Positions 1 through 7,093 of a stretch of 7,093 nt of DNA are shown in pieces. The position numbers were made by a program, and so were the translations under genes. Every line of letters begins with the position of its first letter. Positions within the stretch are counted from its first letter, which is position 1. This DNA comes from an uncultured Flavobacteriales bacterium (GTDB lineage: Bacteria > Bacteroidota > Bacteroidia > Flavobacteriales > Flavobacteriaceae), in the NCBI GenBank assembly GCA_913009535.1, contig CAJVXR010000074.1:1-7093 (forward strand), in the 5' to 3' direction. The notes below the pieces were generated by a model that worked only from the letters and a program-made list of their open reading frames with translations, ran no database searches and was not told the origin of the DNA.

Positions 1-13
1 ATAATTTTTTCAT
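1..13 (-). CDS. Start of a probable next operon gene (5' end only)
   Basis: An ATG on the minus strand at 13-11 is followed by AAA AAA TTA, reading M-K-K-L before the window ends. It lies 12 bp after the SusD stop codon on the same strand, about the same gap as between susC and susD (10 bp), so it is probably a third co-transcribed gene. Met-Lys-Lys followed by a hydrophobic residue is a common beginning for a signal peptide. In PULs the gene after susD often encodes another surface glycan-binding lipoprotein or a secreted enzyme. Four codons cannot identify the product, and chance occurrence of such a start in A+T-rich DNA is possible. Confidence 0.45.
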
Positions 14-25
14 ATTATTTAATTT

Positions 26-1921
26 TTACCAACCTGGATTTTGAATTAAATTAGTATTTATAGTAAGCTCATCGATACTTATTGGCTGCAAATAATCTCT
101 AGGGCTAGAGAAAGATCTACTTCCGACATCTCTTAGAGTATAGAAATCATCTAATGCTGACTCATCTACTGACCATCCTCTTACAGGTGAGTTTAAATAA
201 TTATCGGCTAATTTCCATCTTCTTAAATCATTATATCGATGCCCTTCAAAAGCAAACTCTATTAGTCTTTCTTGCTGAATAATATCTCTCAATCCTTGTT
301 TTGTAGTATGTTTATTTACAGTCACAGCAATTGATGGATCACTCCAGGCATCTTGAACGCTTTGTATTCCCGCTCTTTCTCTTATTGAATTTAACATTGT
401 ATAAATTTCTTGTGTTGGTCCATTAAATTCATTTGCAGCTTCTGCATAATTTAAATAAAGCTCTGCTAATCTAATTAATGGCCAAGCGTATTGTACAATT
501 TTATCGTATCCATCTCCTTCTGAATCAGGATGTACTATTTTCTTAAGTGCATAACCGGTAATTAAATAATCACTAGTATTAGCAATTCTACCATGAGTTT
601 CCCCTTTTCTCATTTTCAGATTCCATATACTTCCCCAAGTTCTATTATATCCTCTGTCAAATCCAATTGATGCATAAAATCTAGGCTCTCTATTCAAATG
701 AAGGTTTGCCGTTTCTTGGGCGTATTGAGCATACAAGTTTTGATCACTGTTAATCGAAGAAACTTCATATCTATTATTATAATCAAAACTTAAATCTTCG
801 TTAATAGGTAAACCATTTTTCGTGTAATACATTTCAACTGATCTTAATGTAGGAGCAACCCATTGCCAAGCTGCTTCTACAGACGAAGAAGTTGGACTTT
901 TCATTAGAGATCCTGCCTGAAGTTGCCACCAATTAGTACCAACAGGGTTTGAGTGACCCCAAAGAAGTTCATTATTCCATCTATCCACAATTGAGTATCT
1001 GATATCGTATTGCTTTTTGACGAGTTCGTCTTCATAATTTTCTTCGTCAAATGTTGGCGGGGTATCTATAAACTGATATAAACTAGCACCCTGAGCAATA
1101 GCTGTATCAAGAGCGTCTAAGGAAGCATCCATAGCTAACTGCCATTTGCTCTGATCATAGTTTTGATTAAAAAAGTGCTGTCCTTGATCATTCACAAACC
1201 CAGAGTAAAACTCACTATTACCATTAAATAGTGGACTTGCAGCAAACAATAAAACTCGTGATTTTATAGCTTTAGCAATTACTTGATCTACCCTACCTAG
1301 GTCATTATTATTAAGTACTCTTAATGGTAGATTGGTGATTGCAGAGTCAATTGTCTGAGTAATATAACTAACACACTCATCAATCGTATTTCTTTTAACT
1401 CTTACCTGTTCATCACTGGATGAAATAGGAAGATTCTCATCAGTAATAGGAATTGGGCCGTAATATTGTAATAAAGTGAAATGATAGTAAGCCTTTAAAA
1501 ACTGCGCCTCAGCTTTCCATGCATCTTTCTCTTCTTGAGTCATATCTACAACATTATCCATGTTTTCGATTAATGTATTACAACTTCTAATACCTCTCCA
1601 TAATGACCCGTGTCGTTCATATCCTGACCAATAACTCATTAGTGGATCAGATGATGATTGAAGTCCTTTCATTAATCTTATACCAGCTGTTTCCTTAGCA
1701 ATTGGGGTAGTTAAAGCATCTGTTGCTGTTACATAAGAGCTATATAAATCATCATTTTTCGGTAAATAGCTATAACAGGTAGCAAGGGCCGTGTAAGCGG
1801 ATTCTTCACGATCGAAAAGCAAATCAAGTTCTTGAGTTTGATCAGGAACAATATCTAAATATTCATCACAACTAGTTAGTGTGAGCAAAATAAGTAGGGA
1901 ATATAATATATATTTTTTCAT
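26..1921 (-). CDS. susD: SusD/RagB-like surface glycan-binding lipoprotein
   Basis: A 631-residue protein of the SusD/RagB family; the symbol is a family label. Members sit on the outside of the outer membrane as a lid on their SusC partner and bind the incoming glycan. Residues 1-18 form a lipoprotein signal: a short Lys start, a hydrophobic run at 5-15 and a lipobox L-T-S-C with the lipidated Cys at 18, followed by acidic D-E, which suits surface export in this phylum. The N-terminal SusD helical region covers about 35-230 (A-E-A-Q-F-L-K-A-Y-Y-H-F at 137-148, then Y-Y-G-P-I-P). The C-terminal RagB/SusD domain covers about 350-631, with E-P-R-F-Y-A-S-I at 412-419, L-A-E-L-Y-L-N-Y-A-E-A at 485-495 and an E-R-L-I-E-F-A-F-E-G-H-R segment at 551-562. 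It is complete and somewhat long for the family, the extra length apparently lying in the middle (about 235-350). It starts 10 bp after the susC stop, so the two are surely co-transcribed. The family assignment is firm; the ligand is unknown. Confidence 0.97.
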   Translation of the reverse strand: MKKYILYSLLILLTLTSCDEYLDIVPDQTQELDLLFDREESAYTALATCYSYLPKNDDLYSSYVTATDALTTPIAKETAGIRLMKGLQSSSDPLMSYWSGYERHGSLWRGIRSCNTLIENMDNVVDMTQEEKDAWKAEAQFLKAYYHFTLLQYYGPIPITDENLPISSSDEQVRVKRNTIDECVSYITQTIDSAITNLPLRVLNNNDLGRVDQVIAKAIKSRVLLFAASPLFNGNSEFYSGFVNDQGQHFFNQNYDQSKWQLAMDASLDALDTAIAQGASLYQFIDTPPTFDEENYEDELVKKQYDIRYSIVDRWNNELLWGHSNPVGTNWWQLQAGSLMKSPTSSSVEAAWQWVAPTLRSVEMYYTKNGLPINEDLSFDYNNRYEVSSINSDQNLYAQYAQETANLHLNREPRFYASIGFDRGYNRTWGSIWNLKMRKGETHGRIANTSDYLITGYALKKIVHPDSEGDGYDKIVQYAWPLIRLAELYLNYAEAANEFNGPTQEIYTMLNSIRERAGIQSVQDAWSDPSIAVTVNKHTTKQGLRDIIQQERLIEFAFEGHRYNDLRRWKLADNYLNSPVRGWSVDESALDDFYTLRDVGSRSFSSPRDYLQPISIDELTINTNLIQNPGW

Positions 1922-1931
1922 AATTTTTTTC

Positions 1932-4900
1932 TTAAAATTTAACTTGTAACCCTAAGTTGTATATTTTTTGTGGAGGATAGCCTAATCCATTTCCTCCCAT
2001 TTCTGTATCCCAAAGATCAAATTTGCTAAAAGTCAGTAAATTTAATCCTGTAAAGTATATTCTTGTATTAAGTCCACTAAAAATACCAGTTGATTTTTCA
2101 GGTAAAGTGTATCCGAATTCAACATTTTTCAAACGAAGAAAATCTCCATTACGCTGCCACCAAGTCGATTGCTGTTGATTATTACTTATTTCATAGGTAG
2201 ATAATCGTGGCCAAAAAGCATTTGGATTAGGATTATTTTCAGACCAATAATTGTCTGCAATTACACTTAAAGCATTTCTTTCATTTACAAAAGGAGATAT
2301 ATCATTTGGATTTATAAAAAAGGATACTTTTGCTGCTCCTTGCATGAAAACAGATAAATCAAAATCTCTATAACCAGCAGAAATACCAAAACCATAAATA
2401 ATTTCTGGAACTTGAGGTGAACCTATAGCGGTTCTATCATTTTCATTTACAACCCCATCACCATTTAAATCTGTATATTTTATATCTCCTGGTAAATATG
2501 CGTTTCCAGATGATGAGAACCCATTAAATTGCTCTGGGGAATTAGCGATATCTTCGGCATCAATAAATAATCTTTCTGCTATTAGCCCAAAAGGCTGATT
2601 AACAGGATGTCCAATTCCACTTAAATTATCAAACTCATAATTAGGTTCCCCATTAACTAAAACCTCATTAGTTGCATATGTAAAATTAGCTCTTCCCGAA
2701 AGATATAACCCTGAAGAGAATGCTTGATTATAATCCAATGAAGCATCAACACCTTTTGACTTAACTTCACCTAGATTACTACTAATACCAGTAGTAAGAC
2801 CCATTGATTCAGGAATGTAGTCCCTTTGCATATATATTTGGGTTCTATGTTCTTTAAAATAATCAACTTGAAGATTAAGTGCTTTATTAATTTCTAGCTC
2901 TAATCCGAAATTCGTTTTTTCTGCAACTTCCCAAGTTACATTTGGATTAGAATATCTGTAAATTAAATAACCATTACTATAATTACCATAATCTAATCCC
3001 CAAGAATAACCTGTACCTCCATCATTTAAATTAACATCTGATAAATAGAAAAATCTATCATTTGCACTTGATATTCCATCATTACCAACTTTTCCATGAG
3101 TGAATTTAAGTTTTAATAAATTGATACTAGATGACATGTCTTCAAACCATTTTTCGTTTGAGACAATCCATCCAAATCCAACAGATGGAAAAAAACCGTA
3201 TCTGTTATCTTCAGCAAATTTTTCAGATCCATTATAACCAAAATTAAATTCAGTAAAATATCTTGCATCATAATTATAAGAAAATCTTCCTGAGATACCC
3301 ATATTTCTAGATGGCAATGATGCAAAATCACTACTTCCACTAATCGTATTTAAAGATTCACTAAAATTAAATACTAATAATCCTCCAACTTCATGCTTTT
3401 CTTCAAATATTCTATTATACTCTGTGGTAAATTCATAATAAAAATTACTATTACTATAATTATTTATAGATGGACTATTCAAATACTCCGTACCCTCTTG
3501 GATTTGGTATAAGTAATTAAGTAAACCTTCTTCTGTTTCAATTTCAGCCATTCCATAATAGAATGGATTATAATTTCTAGAATTTTCATTTTCAGCATAT
3601 GTTCTAACTGATGCCATTCCTCTAAACTTTAAACCTTCTGTAATAAAACCTAAATCTTGTTGTAACTGAACTTGAGATAAAATTGTGTTTGTAAATCTAT
3701 CTTTGTAACCTTTAACCATATCAGCATATGGATTAGGAAATCCACCATTACCTTTATTACCAAATAGTGTATGGTTATAACCAAGATTATTCTCAAATTG
3801 ATAATATTTTGGGAAATTCACAGGATTAGCTTGCATTACATTTCCAAAGATATCATTGGCACTACTACTTGGACCATTATATCTTTCAAATAAAGAATAA
3901 AACTTTACTGCAATTTTAGTAGTTTCTGATACATTTATATTGATGTTAGCTCTTAAGTTTGATCTGTTAATATCAATATTATTATTAAAGTTATTTAATG
4001 GATCTACTTTTAACAACCCAGTATCGTTATTATGGGAAATGGATAAATAATACTGTGCAATATCTCCTCCTCCATTAACGTTAAGATTTGCTTTTCTATT
4101 TAAAGTGTAATCTTTAAATAATTCATCGTACCAATTTACATTTGGATAAATATTTGGATCTTGAGAATTTATAGTTCCAAATATTTTATTGATAGAATAT
4201 AAAAGTGGAGCAGATGGATCTCTTGATCTAGTTGCTTGGTTATACATATTCATGTACTCAACCCCGCCTAAAAATTCATTAGTTTGAGTTGGTGCTGAAA
4301 ATGAATTCTCATATCTGAAAGAAACTCTAGCTTTACCTTTTTTACCTTCTTTAGTTGTAACTAAAATAACACCATTTGCACCTCTAGCTCCATACAATGC
4401 GGTAGCAGTCGCATCCTTCATTATAGAAAAACTAGCTATGTTATCAGGCTCCATTCTTGCTAGATCATCGGTAGAAACTTCTAATCCGTCAATTAGAATT
4501 AGTGGATTATTCGCATATCCGAAAGAAGTCACACCTCTAATAAAAAACTGAGCATTATCAGCACCAGGCTCGCCAGATGTTTGATAAGAAATCATACCTG
4601 CCATTCTTCCAGCTAGAGAGTTTGTTAAATTCGATGACGGAATTTTTAATTCAGAAGGATTTATAGTATTTATAGATCCTATTACACTATTTTTCTTTTG
4701 TTTTTGAAAAGCTACAACTTGCACCTCATCTAAAGACTCCAAATTCTCTTGCATGATAATATTCACTATACTTTGATCAGAAATAGTGATATTTTGAGAT
4801 TCAAAACCTATATAAGAAAACTTTAATACATCATTTTTATCATTTGCTTTTAGAGCATAATTTCCCTCAAACGTTGTAGAAGTACCTGAACTAGTACCTT

Positions 4901-5042
4901 CAATTTGTATTGTAACTCCAGGCAAAGGCTGGCCTTGCTTGTCAACAACTTTACCTGTTACTAGTATGCTTTGTGCATAAATAATATTAGAAAAAAGGAT
5001 AATAAAATAAAGACCTTTTTTTAGATTAATTTTTTTTAACAT
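1932..5042 (-). CDS. susC: SusC/RagA-like TonB-dependent outer-membrane transporter
   Basis: A 1036-residue SusC-family TonB-dependent transporter; the symbol is a family label. It imports oligosaccharides (rarely peptides) across the outer membrane as a complex with the SusD protein encoded just downstream. A signal peptide covers residues 1-23 (Lys-rich start, hydrophobic 11-22, likely cleavage I-Y-A/Q-S). A carboxypeptidase-D-regulatory-like beta domain follows at about 27-100 (V-T-G-K-V-V-D, then P-L-P-G-V-T-I). A TonB-box-like L-D-E-V-Q-V-V lies at 104-110. The plug domain spans about 115-236 and ends in the SusC/RagA signature: I-D-G at 184-186, M-K-D-A-T-A at 208-213, Y-G-A-R-G-A-N-G-V at 217-225. 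The rest is the barrel, with a D-L-N-G-D-G-V-V segment at 858-865 that is common in SusC proteins and may bind calcium, and a final aromatic residue typical of barrel proteins. Length is normal and no break is seen. Expression probably starts from the promoter at 5086-5117, giving a leader of roughly 35-40 nt. The substrate cannot be told. Confidence 0.97.
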   Translation of the reverse strand: MLKKINLKKGLYFIILFSNIIYAQSILVTGKVVDKQGQPLPGVTIQIEGTSSGTSTTFEGNYALKANDKNDVLKFSYIGFESQNITISDQSIVNIIMQENLESLDEVQVVAFQKQKKNSVIGSINTINPSELKIPSSNLTNSLAGRMAGMISYQTSGEPGADNAQFFIRGVTSFGYANNPLILIDGLEVSTDDLARMEPDNIASFSIMKDATATALYGARGANGVILVTTKEGKKGKARVSFRYENSFSAPTQTNEFLGGVEYMNMYNQATRSRDPSAPLLYSINKIFGTINSQDPNIYPNVNWYDELFKDYTLNRKANLNVNGGGDIAQYYLSISHNNDTGLLKVDPLNNFNNNIDINRSNLRANININVSETTKIAVKFYSLFERYNGPSSSANDIFGNVMQANPVNFPKYYQFENNLGYNHTLFGNKGNGGFPNPYADMVKGYKDRFTNTILSQVQLQQDLGFITEGLKFRGMASVRTYAENENSRNYNPFYYGMAEIETEEGLLNYLYQIQEGTEYLNSPSINNYSNSNFYYEFTTEYNRIFEEKHEVGGLLVFNFSESLNTISGSSDFASLPSRNMGISGRFSYNYDARYFTEFNFGYNGSEKFAEDNRYGFFPSVGFGWIVSNEKWFEDMSSSINLLKLKFTHGKVGNDGISSANDRFFYLSDVNLNDGGTGYSWGLDYGNYSNGYLIYRYSNPNVTWEVAEKTNFGLELEINKALNLQVDYFKEHRTQIYMQRDYIPESMGLTTGISSNLGEVKSKGVDASLDYNQAFSSGLYLSGRANFTYATNEVLVNGEPNYEFDNLSGIGHPVNQPFGLIAERLFIDAEDIANSPEQFNGFSSSGNAYLPGDIKYTDLNGDGVVNENDRTAIGSPQVPEIIYGFGISAGYRDFDLSVFMQGAAKVSFFINPNDISPFVNERNALSVIADNYWSENNPNPNAFWPRLSTYEISNNQQQSTWWQRNGDFLRLKNVEFGYTLPEKSTGIFSGLNTRIYFTGLNLLTFSKFDLWDTEMGGNGLGYPPQKIYNLGLQVKF

Positions 5043-5082
5043 GCTACAAGATTAAAACGAATAATTCTTCACTTTTTTAAAG

Positions 5083-5135
5083 AATCAAAGATAAGATATA
5101 ATAGCTTTTTATTTAAACTTTATACAATCAAAGAT
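5083..5135. repeat. 10-bp direct repeat in the susC promoter region
   Basis: AATCAAAGAT occurs at 5083-5092 and again at 5126-5135, 43 bp apart, about four helical turns. The copy nearer susC overlaps the proposed -7 element (read on the minus strand as ATCTTTGATT). The spacing would suit binding on one face of the helix. However, a 10-mer match within a few hundred bases of DNA this A+T-rich is not far above chance, so functional meaning is doubtful. Confidence 0.3.
5086..5117 (-). promoter_or_regulatory. Candidate promoter of the susCD operon
   Basis: Minus-strand TATCTTTG at 5093-5086 matches the Bacteroidota sigma-ABfr -7 consensus TAnnTTTG exactly. TTTA at 5117-5114, 20 nt upstream, is one base off the -33 consensus TTTG. 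This is the only TAnnTTTG on the minus strand between the regulator and susC. Transcription would begin near 5079, leaving a leader of about 37 nt. No clear purine-rich Shine-Dalgarno sequence precedes the susC ATG, which is usual for this phylum. The imperfect -33 element would fit a promoter that needs an activator. Confidence 0.6.
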
Positions 5136-5150
5136 CTCTTAATAATCACA

Positions 5151-5185
5151 TAAAAATAACTATAATCATCAGATTATTATAGTTA
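5151..5185 (-). terminator. Possible weak intrinsic terminator after the regulator gene
   Basis: Read on the minus strand, the palindrome folds into a 10-bp stem with a 9-nt loop and is followed directly by TTTTTA (5156-5151). It lies about 126 nt beyond the regulator stop codon, so it could end the regulator transcript before the susC promoter. Against this, the stem has only one G-C pair and the T run is short. Termination may be partial, or the element may act only as a DNA site. Confidence 0.4.
5157..5185. repeat. 29-bp near-perfect palindrome, candidate operator
   Basis: TAACTATAAT (5157-5166) and ATTATAGTTA (5176-5185) are perfect inverted copies. The symmetry continues inward as ATC (5168-5170) and GAT (5172-5174) around a central A at 5171, with one mismatched pair (5167/5175). 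That gives two 14-bp arms with 13 of 14 positions paired. The inner edge is 39 bp upstream of the proposed -33 element of susC, centred about 90 bp before the expected transcription start, a place where an activator dimer could bind. The regulator encoded just upstream is the obvious candidate partner, by inference only. Confidence 0.6.
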
Positions 5186-5311
5186 GCAGAAAAAAAAGTG
5201 GACTTATAAAAGTAAAATATAAGTTTAATCTATTGATTATTAGTATTTTAAATTTATTTAGTATAATTAAAGAAGTGGATTTTTAATTTAAAAAATAGTT
5301 GATTAATGACT

Positions 5312-6919
5312 TTATTCAATTTTCTTTATTAAATCCTCAAAATTATCTCTGTCAATTGAATTATTCTTAACTGTTGCTCTGTAATTATAGATTGTGTTAA
5401 CTGAATACCTTAAAATTTTAGATATTTTTGAGCTATTAGTTATACCAAGTCTTATTAGAGCAAATATTCTCAACTCCGTATTTAGTTCTTTACTATTTGT
5501 TATCTCAAGCCTGTATTCCTCTTTTACAAGTTCCTTAAATTCATCAATAAAATTAGGATATATTTTCAAAAAAGCTTCATCAAAATTTTTGTAAAATATT
5601 TTAAGTTCATTATCCTTTAATTGTTTGGATTTTGTTAGCTCTAATAAAGCATTGTATTTATTAGAAGTAATATGATTTCTAACCATTTTTCTATACATAT
5701 CTAAGTGATTAATATAGTCAGAATACAAATTCAGAAAAGTACCTAAATAATGCTCTTTCACTCTATCTGAACTTGATAATTTTTGATAAATCTTATTCAA
5801 ATCTTGATTGGCAATTTTTAATTTAGAACTGGTGGTAGACACTATTTTTACTTGTTTATATATATATATTATAGTTATAAATAAGATCAGTGCTAATAGA
5901 CTACTTATAACTAGCAGTACTTCTAAGTCAGTCTTTTGTTTTGAGCTTCTGTATTCATATGCCTTAGTAATCAGTGGCAATGTATTAGAAACAATAGTTT
6001 TTCTGTGTAATGAATTATAAAACTCAGCATCTTCATATGCATAATTTATATAGAGGTGGGCTCTTTCTATATCATTTTCTTGATACAATATTTTTGCTAA
6101 ATCGGTAAGGGAGGCATTATCTTTTATAGATAATCTTATGTCAGAAATAGCTGAAAGTATAAGATTCTTTTTTTGATTATAATCATTAATTAAATCACTC
6201 TTAACACTTAATCTTAAAAGTGATCTTTCAAACCTTATTATTGAATAAGCTCTAGAGTACTTTTTTGTTAATTCTAATCTTTTATTATTTACTTGTAGGG
6301 CTTTTTCTACTTGACCAGCATCTCTTAATTCTTTTTCTTTAAGACTTAAATATGGTTCAGAATCTACTTGAAAATAAGTGCTCAGGGTGTCTTTATACGT
6401 ATTGTATAATTTAGAATACTGTTTTTTACTTACATTAGCTACAGTGTTGTAACTAAGTCTAGAGTATCCTCTGGCATAGTTAGTATAATATTCGATTTTA
6501 TTATGTCCTGATATACTTTTTGGATCTATTTCGTTTAACAAATCAATAGATTCTTTATAGCTACCTGATGAAATTAAGAGCTCCGTGAATTTCAATAATA
6601 TTTTTGTTTCTAAATCATTGTTCTTTGTCTTTTTGGATAAGGATAAGTTCTCTTCAATATATTTAAAGGCTTTATTTAAATTATAGTATTCATATTCTTC
6701 AATTAGCTTGTTTCTTATAATTAATTCATTTTCAAAAGAGATCTCATCAATAGCTAGTTCAGCAATGAGTATGTTAATCCTACGCTCCTTATCATTATCA
6801 TAATTAGAGCTACTCTGCATTGTTCTTTCTAATTCTATATACAAACTATCTAACGAATTGTTAGCATGTAAAAAATTGCCGATAAAAACAAGTACTATAA
6901 ACAACTTTTTATTAATCAT
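5312..6919 (-). CDS. SusR/DUF6377-like membrane-spanning TPR transcription regulator
   Basis: A 535-residue protein with the layout of SusR/DUF6377-type PUL regulators, which sense a glycan fragment in the periplasm and control the adjacent susCD operon directly. Residues 1-19 are a signal peptide or first membrane anchor (F-I-V-L-V-F-I-G-N-F-L, then H-A). Residues 20-325 are helical, with degenerate TPR-like repeats (for example around 79-96, 103-131 and 273-300), and should be periplasmic. One clear transmembrane helix spans 333-355. A basic, coiled-coil-prone stretch follows at about 356-385. The cytoplasmic part contains conserved-looking segments Y-L-G-T-F-L-N-L-Y at 391-399 and F-Y-K-N-F-D-E-A-F at 442-450. 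The C-terminal helix-turn-helix is at about 482-517 (E-L-R-I-F-A-L-I-R-L-G-I, then S-S-K-I-S-K-I-L and T-I-Y-N-Y-R), resembling the LuxR/GerE fold. The start at 6919 is supported by the signal peptide; the next Met, residue 34, would remove it. The start overlaps the end of the upstream gene by 8 bp, suggesting co-transcription. Family-level call; the inducer is unknown. Confidence 0.88.
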   Translation of the reverse strand: MINKKLFIVLVFIGNFLHANNSLDSLYIELERTMQSSSNYDNDKERRINILIAELAIDEISFENELIIRNKLIEEYEYYNLNKAFKYIEENLSLSKKTKNNDLETKILLKFTELLISSGSYKESIDLLNEIDPKSISGHNKIEYYTNYARGYSRLSYNTVANVSKKQYSKLYNTYKDTLSTYFQVDSEPYLSLKEKELRDAGQVEKALQVNNKRLELTKKYSRAYSIIRFERSLLRLSVKSDLINDYNQKKNLILSAISDIRLSIKDNASLTDLAKILYQENDIERAHLYINYAYEDAEFYNSLHRKTIVSNTLPLITKAYEYRSSKQKTDLEVLLVISSLLALILFITIIYIYKQVKIVSTTSSKLKIANQDLNKIYQKLSSSDRVKEHYLGTFLNLYSDYINHLDMYRKMVRNHITSNKYNALLELTKSKQLKDNELKIFYKNFDEAFLKIYPNFIDEFKELVKEEYRLEITNSKELNTELRIFALIRLGITNSSKISKILRYSVNTIYNYRATVKNNSIDRDNFEDLIKKIE

Positions 6920-7093
6920 TTGATAACTCTATTAATCGTGCACTTAGATCAGGGTTAGACATATCTTTATCAAATGGAAACATTGGTCGTTTAATTCTTT
7001 TGAACTTTAATTGTCCTAAATCTTGGTCTACCCCACCGGGTGTTAATGCCATCACCCAATCTCCTCTAATTTCATAAAGTTCTGGAACAAGAT
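6912..7093 (-). CDS. Unidentified protein, C-terminal fragment
   Basis: An open frame enters from the window edge (first whole codon at 7091) and runs for 59 codons to a TAA at 6914-6912. The visible end contains V-P-E-L-Y-E-I-R-G-D-W-V-M-A-L, then T-P-G-G-V-D, a basic K-F-K-R-I-K-R-P-M-F-P-F-D segment, and ends D-L-S-A-R-L-I-E-L-S-N-D. I do not recognise the family; no transmembrane helix or known motif is visible. The other two minus-strand frames meet stops within the first 45 bases or so, and this frame looks protein-like in composition, which supports it as real. Its last codons overlap the first codons of the regulator in a different frame, so the two genes are probably translated from one message. 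It may be a PUL enzyme or an unrelated neighbour; nothing visible decides this. Confidence 0.75.
   Translation of the reverse strand, partial: LVPELYEIRGDWVMALTPGGVDQDLGQLKFKRIKRPMFPFDKDMSNPDLSARLIELSND

Noticed and set aside
2436..2471. D-L-N-G-D-G motif in SusC as a dockerin domain
   Set aside because: A single DxNGDG-like loop at this point of the barrel is common in SusC proteins; there is no duplicated dockerin repeat, so no cellulosome-type role is implied.
3113..3340. Minus-strand open frame of 75 codons inside susC
   Set aside because: It lies wholly within the intact susC frame on the same strand and has no recognisable features; it is a shadow of the real gene.
5064..5085. Inverted repeat ATTCTT/AAGAAT around the expected susC transcription start
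   Set aside because: Arms are only 6 bp with a 10-nt spacer, and most of one arm lies upstream of the proposed start, so it would not form in the RNA; chance match in A+T-rich DNA.
5226..5239. Small hairpin TAATC-TATT-GATTA in the intergenic region
   Set aside because: A 5-bp A+T-rich stem is expected by chance here and has no supporting context.
5280..5294. A/T-only 15-bp palindrome TTTTTAA-T-TTAAAAA just after the regulator stop
   Set aside because: Made only of A and T in a region of that composition, with no T run following on the minus strand; not convincing as a terminator or binding site.
5043..5311. Small RNA, tRNA, CRISPR or insertion-sequence remnants between regulator and susC
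   Set aside because: No tRNA-like cloverleaf, repeat-spacer pattern, terminal inverted repeats or transposase-like frame could be seen.
5394..6020. Two plus-strand open frames (5394-5594 and 5808-6020) opposite the regulator gene
   Set aside because: They are antisense to a clear, intact coding sequence. Their hydrophobic look is what complements of Lys/Asn/Glu-rich codons give, and there is no start signal or context.

Overview
The window looks like part of a polysaccharide utilization locus (PUL) from a low-GC member of the Bacteroidota, most likely a flavobacterium. The evidence is an adjacent SusC-like/SusD-like pair, a candidate promoter with a Bacteroidota-type -7 element (TAnnTTTG), very A+T-rich DNA, and a membrane-spanning TPR/helix-turn-helix regulator of the kind found beside SusCD pairs. 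Genus and glycan substrate cannot be read from this window.

Every supported gene lies on the minus strand, so transcription runs from high to low coordinates. From 7093 downward there are five. (1) The last 59 codons of an unidentified gene (6912-7093). (2) A 535-residue SusR/DUF6377-like regulator (5312-6919), whose start codon lies inside the end of the preceding gene (8-bp overlap). (3) A 1036-residue SusC-like TonB-dependent transporter (1932-5042). (4) A 631-residue SusD-like lipoprotein (26-1921), 10 bp after susC. (5) The first codons (ATG AAA AAA TTA) of a probable next operon gene at 1-13, 12 bp after susD.

The only sizeable non-coding stretch is the 269 bp between the regulator and susC (5043-5311). 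It holds a good -7 candidate for susC (TATCTTTG, 5086-5093), a near-perfect 29-bp palindrome (5157-5185) followed on the minus strand by a short T run, and a 10-bp direct repeat. The palindrome could be an operator for the regulator, a weak terminator for the upstream transcript, or both. I see no other gene in this stretch.

Inferred working model: the regulator senses a glycan fragment with its periplasmic TPR region and uses its cytoplasmic C-terminal helix-turn-helix to switch on the susC promoter. SusD captures the glycan at the cell surface and SusC imports it with TonB energy. The degradative enzymes would lie outside the window, downstream of position 1 or upstream of 7093. Overall this is a recognisable type of system. 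The most unusual points are the palindrome, the gene overlap at the regulator start and the unidentified upstream protein.
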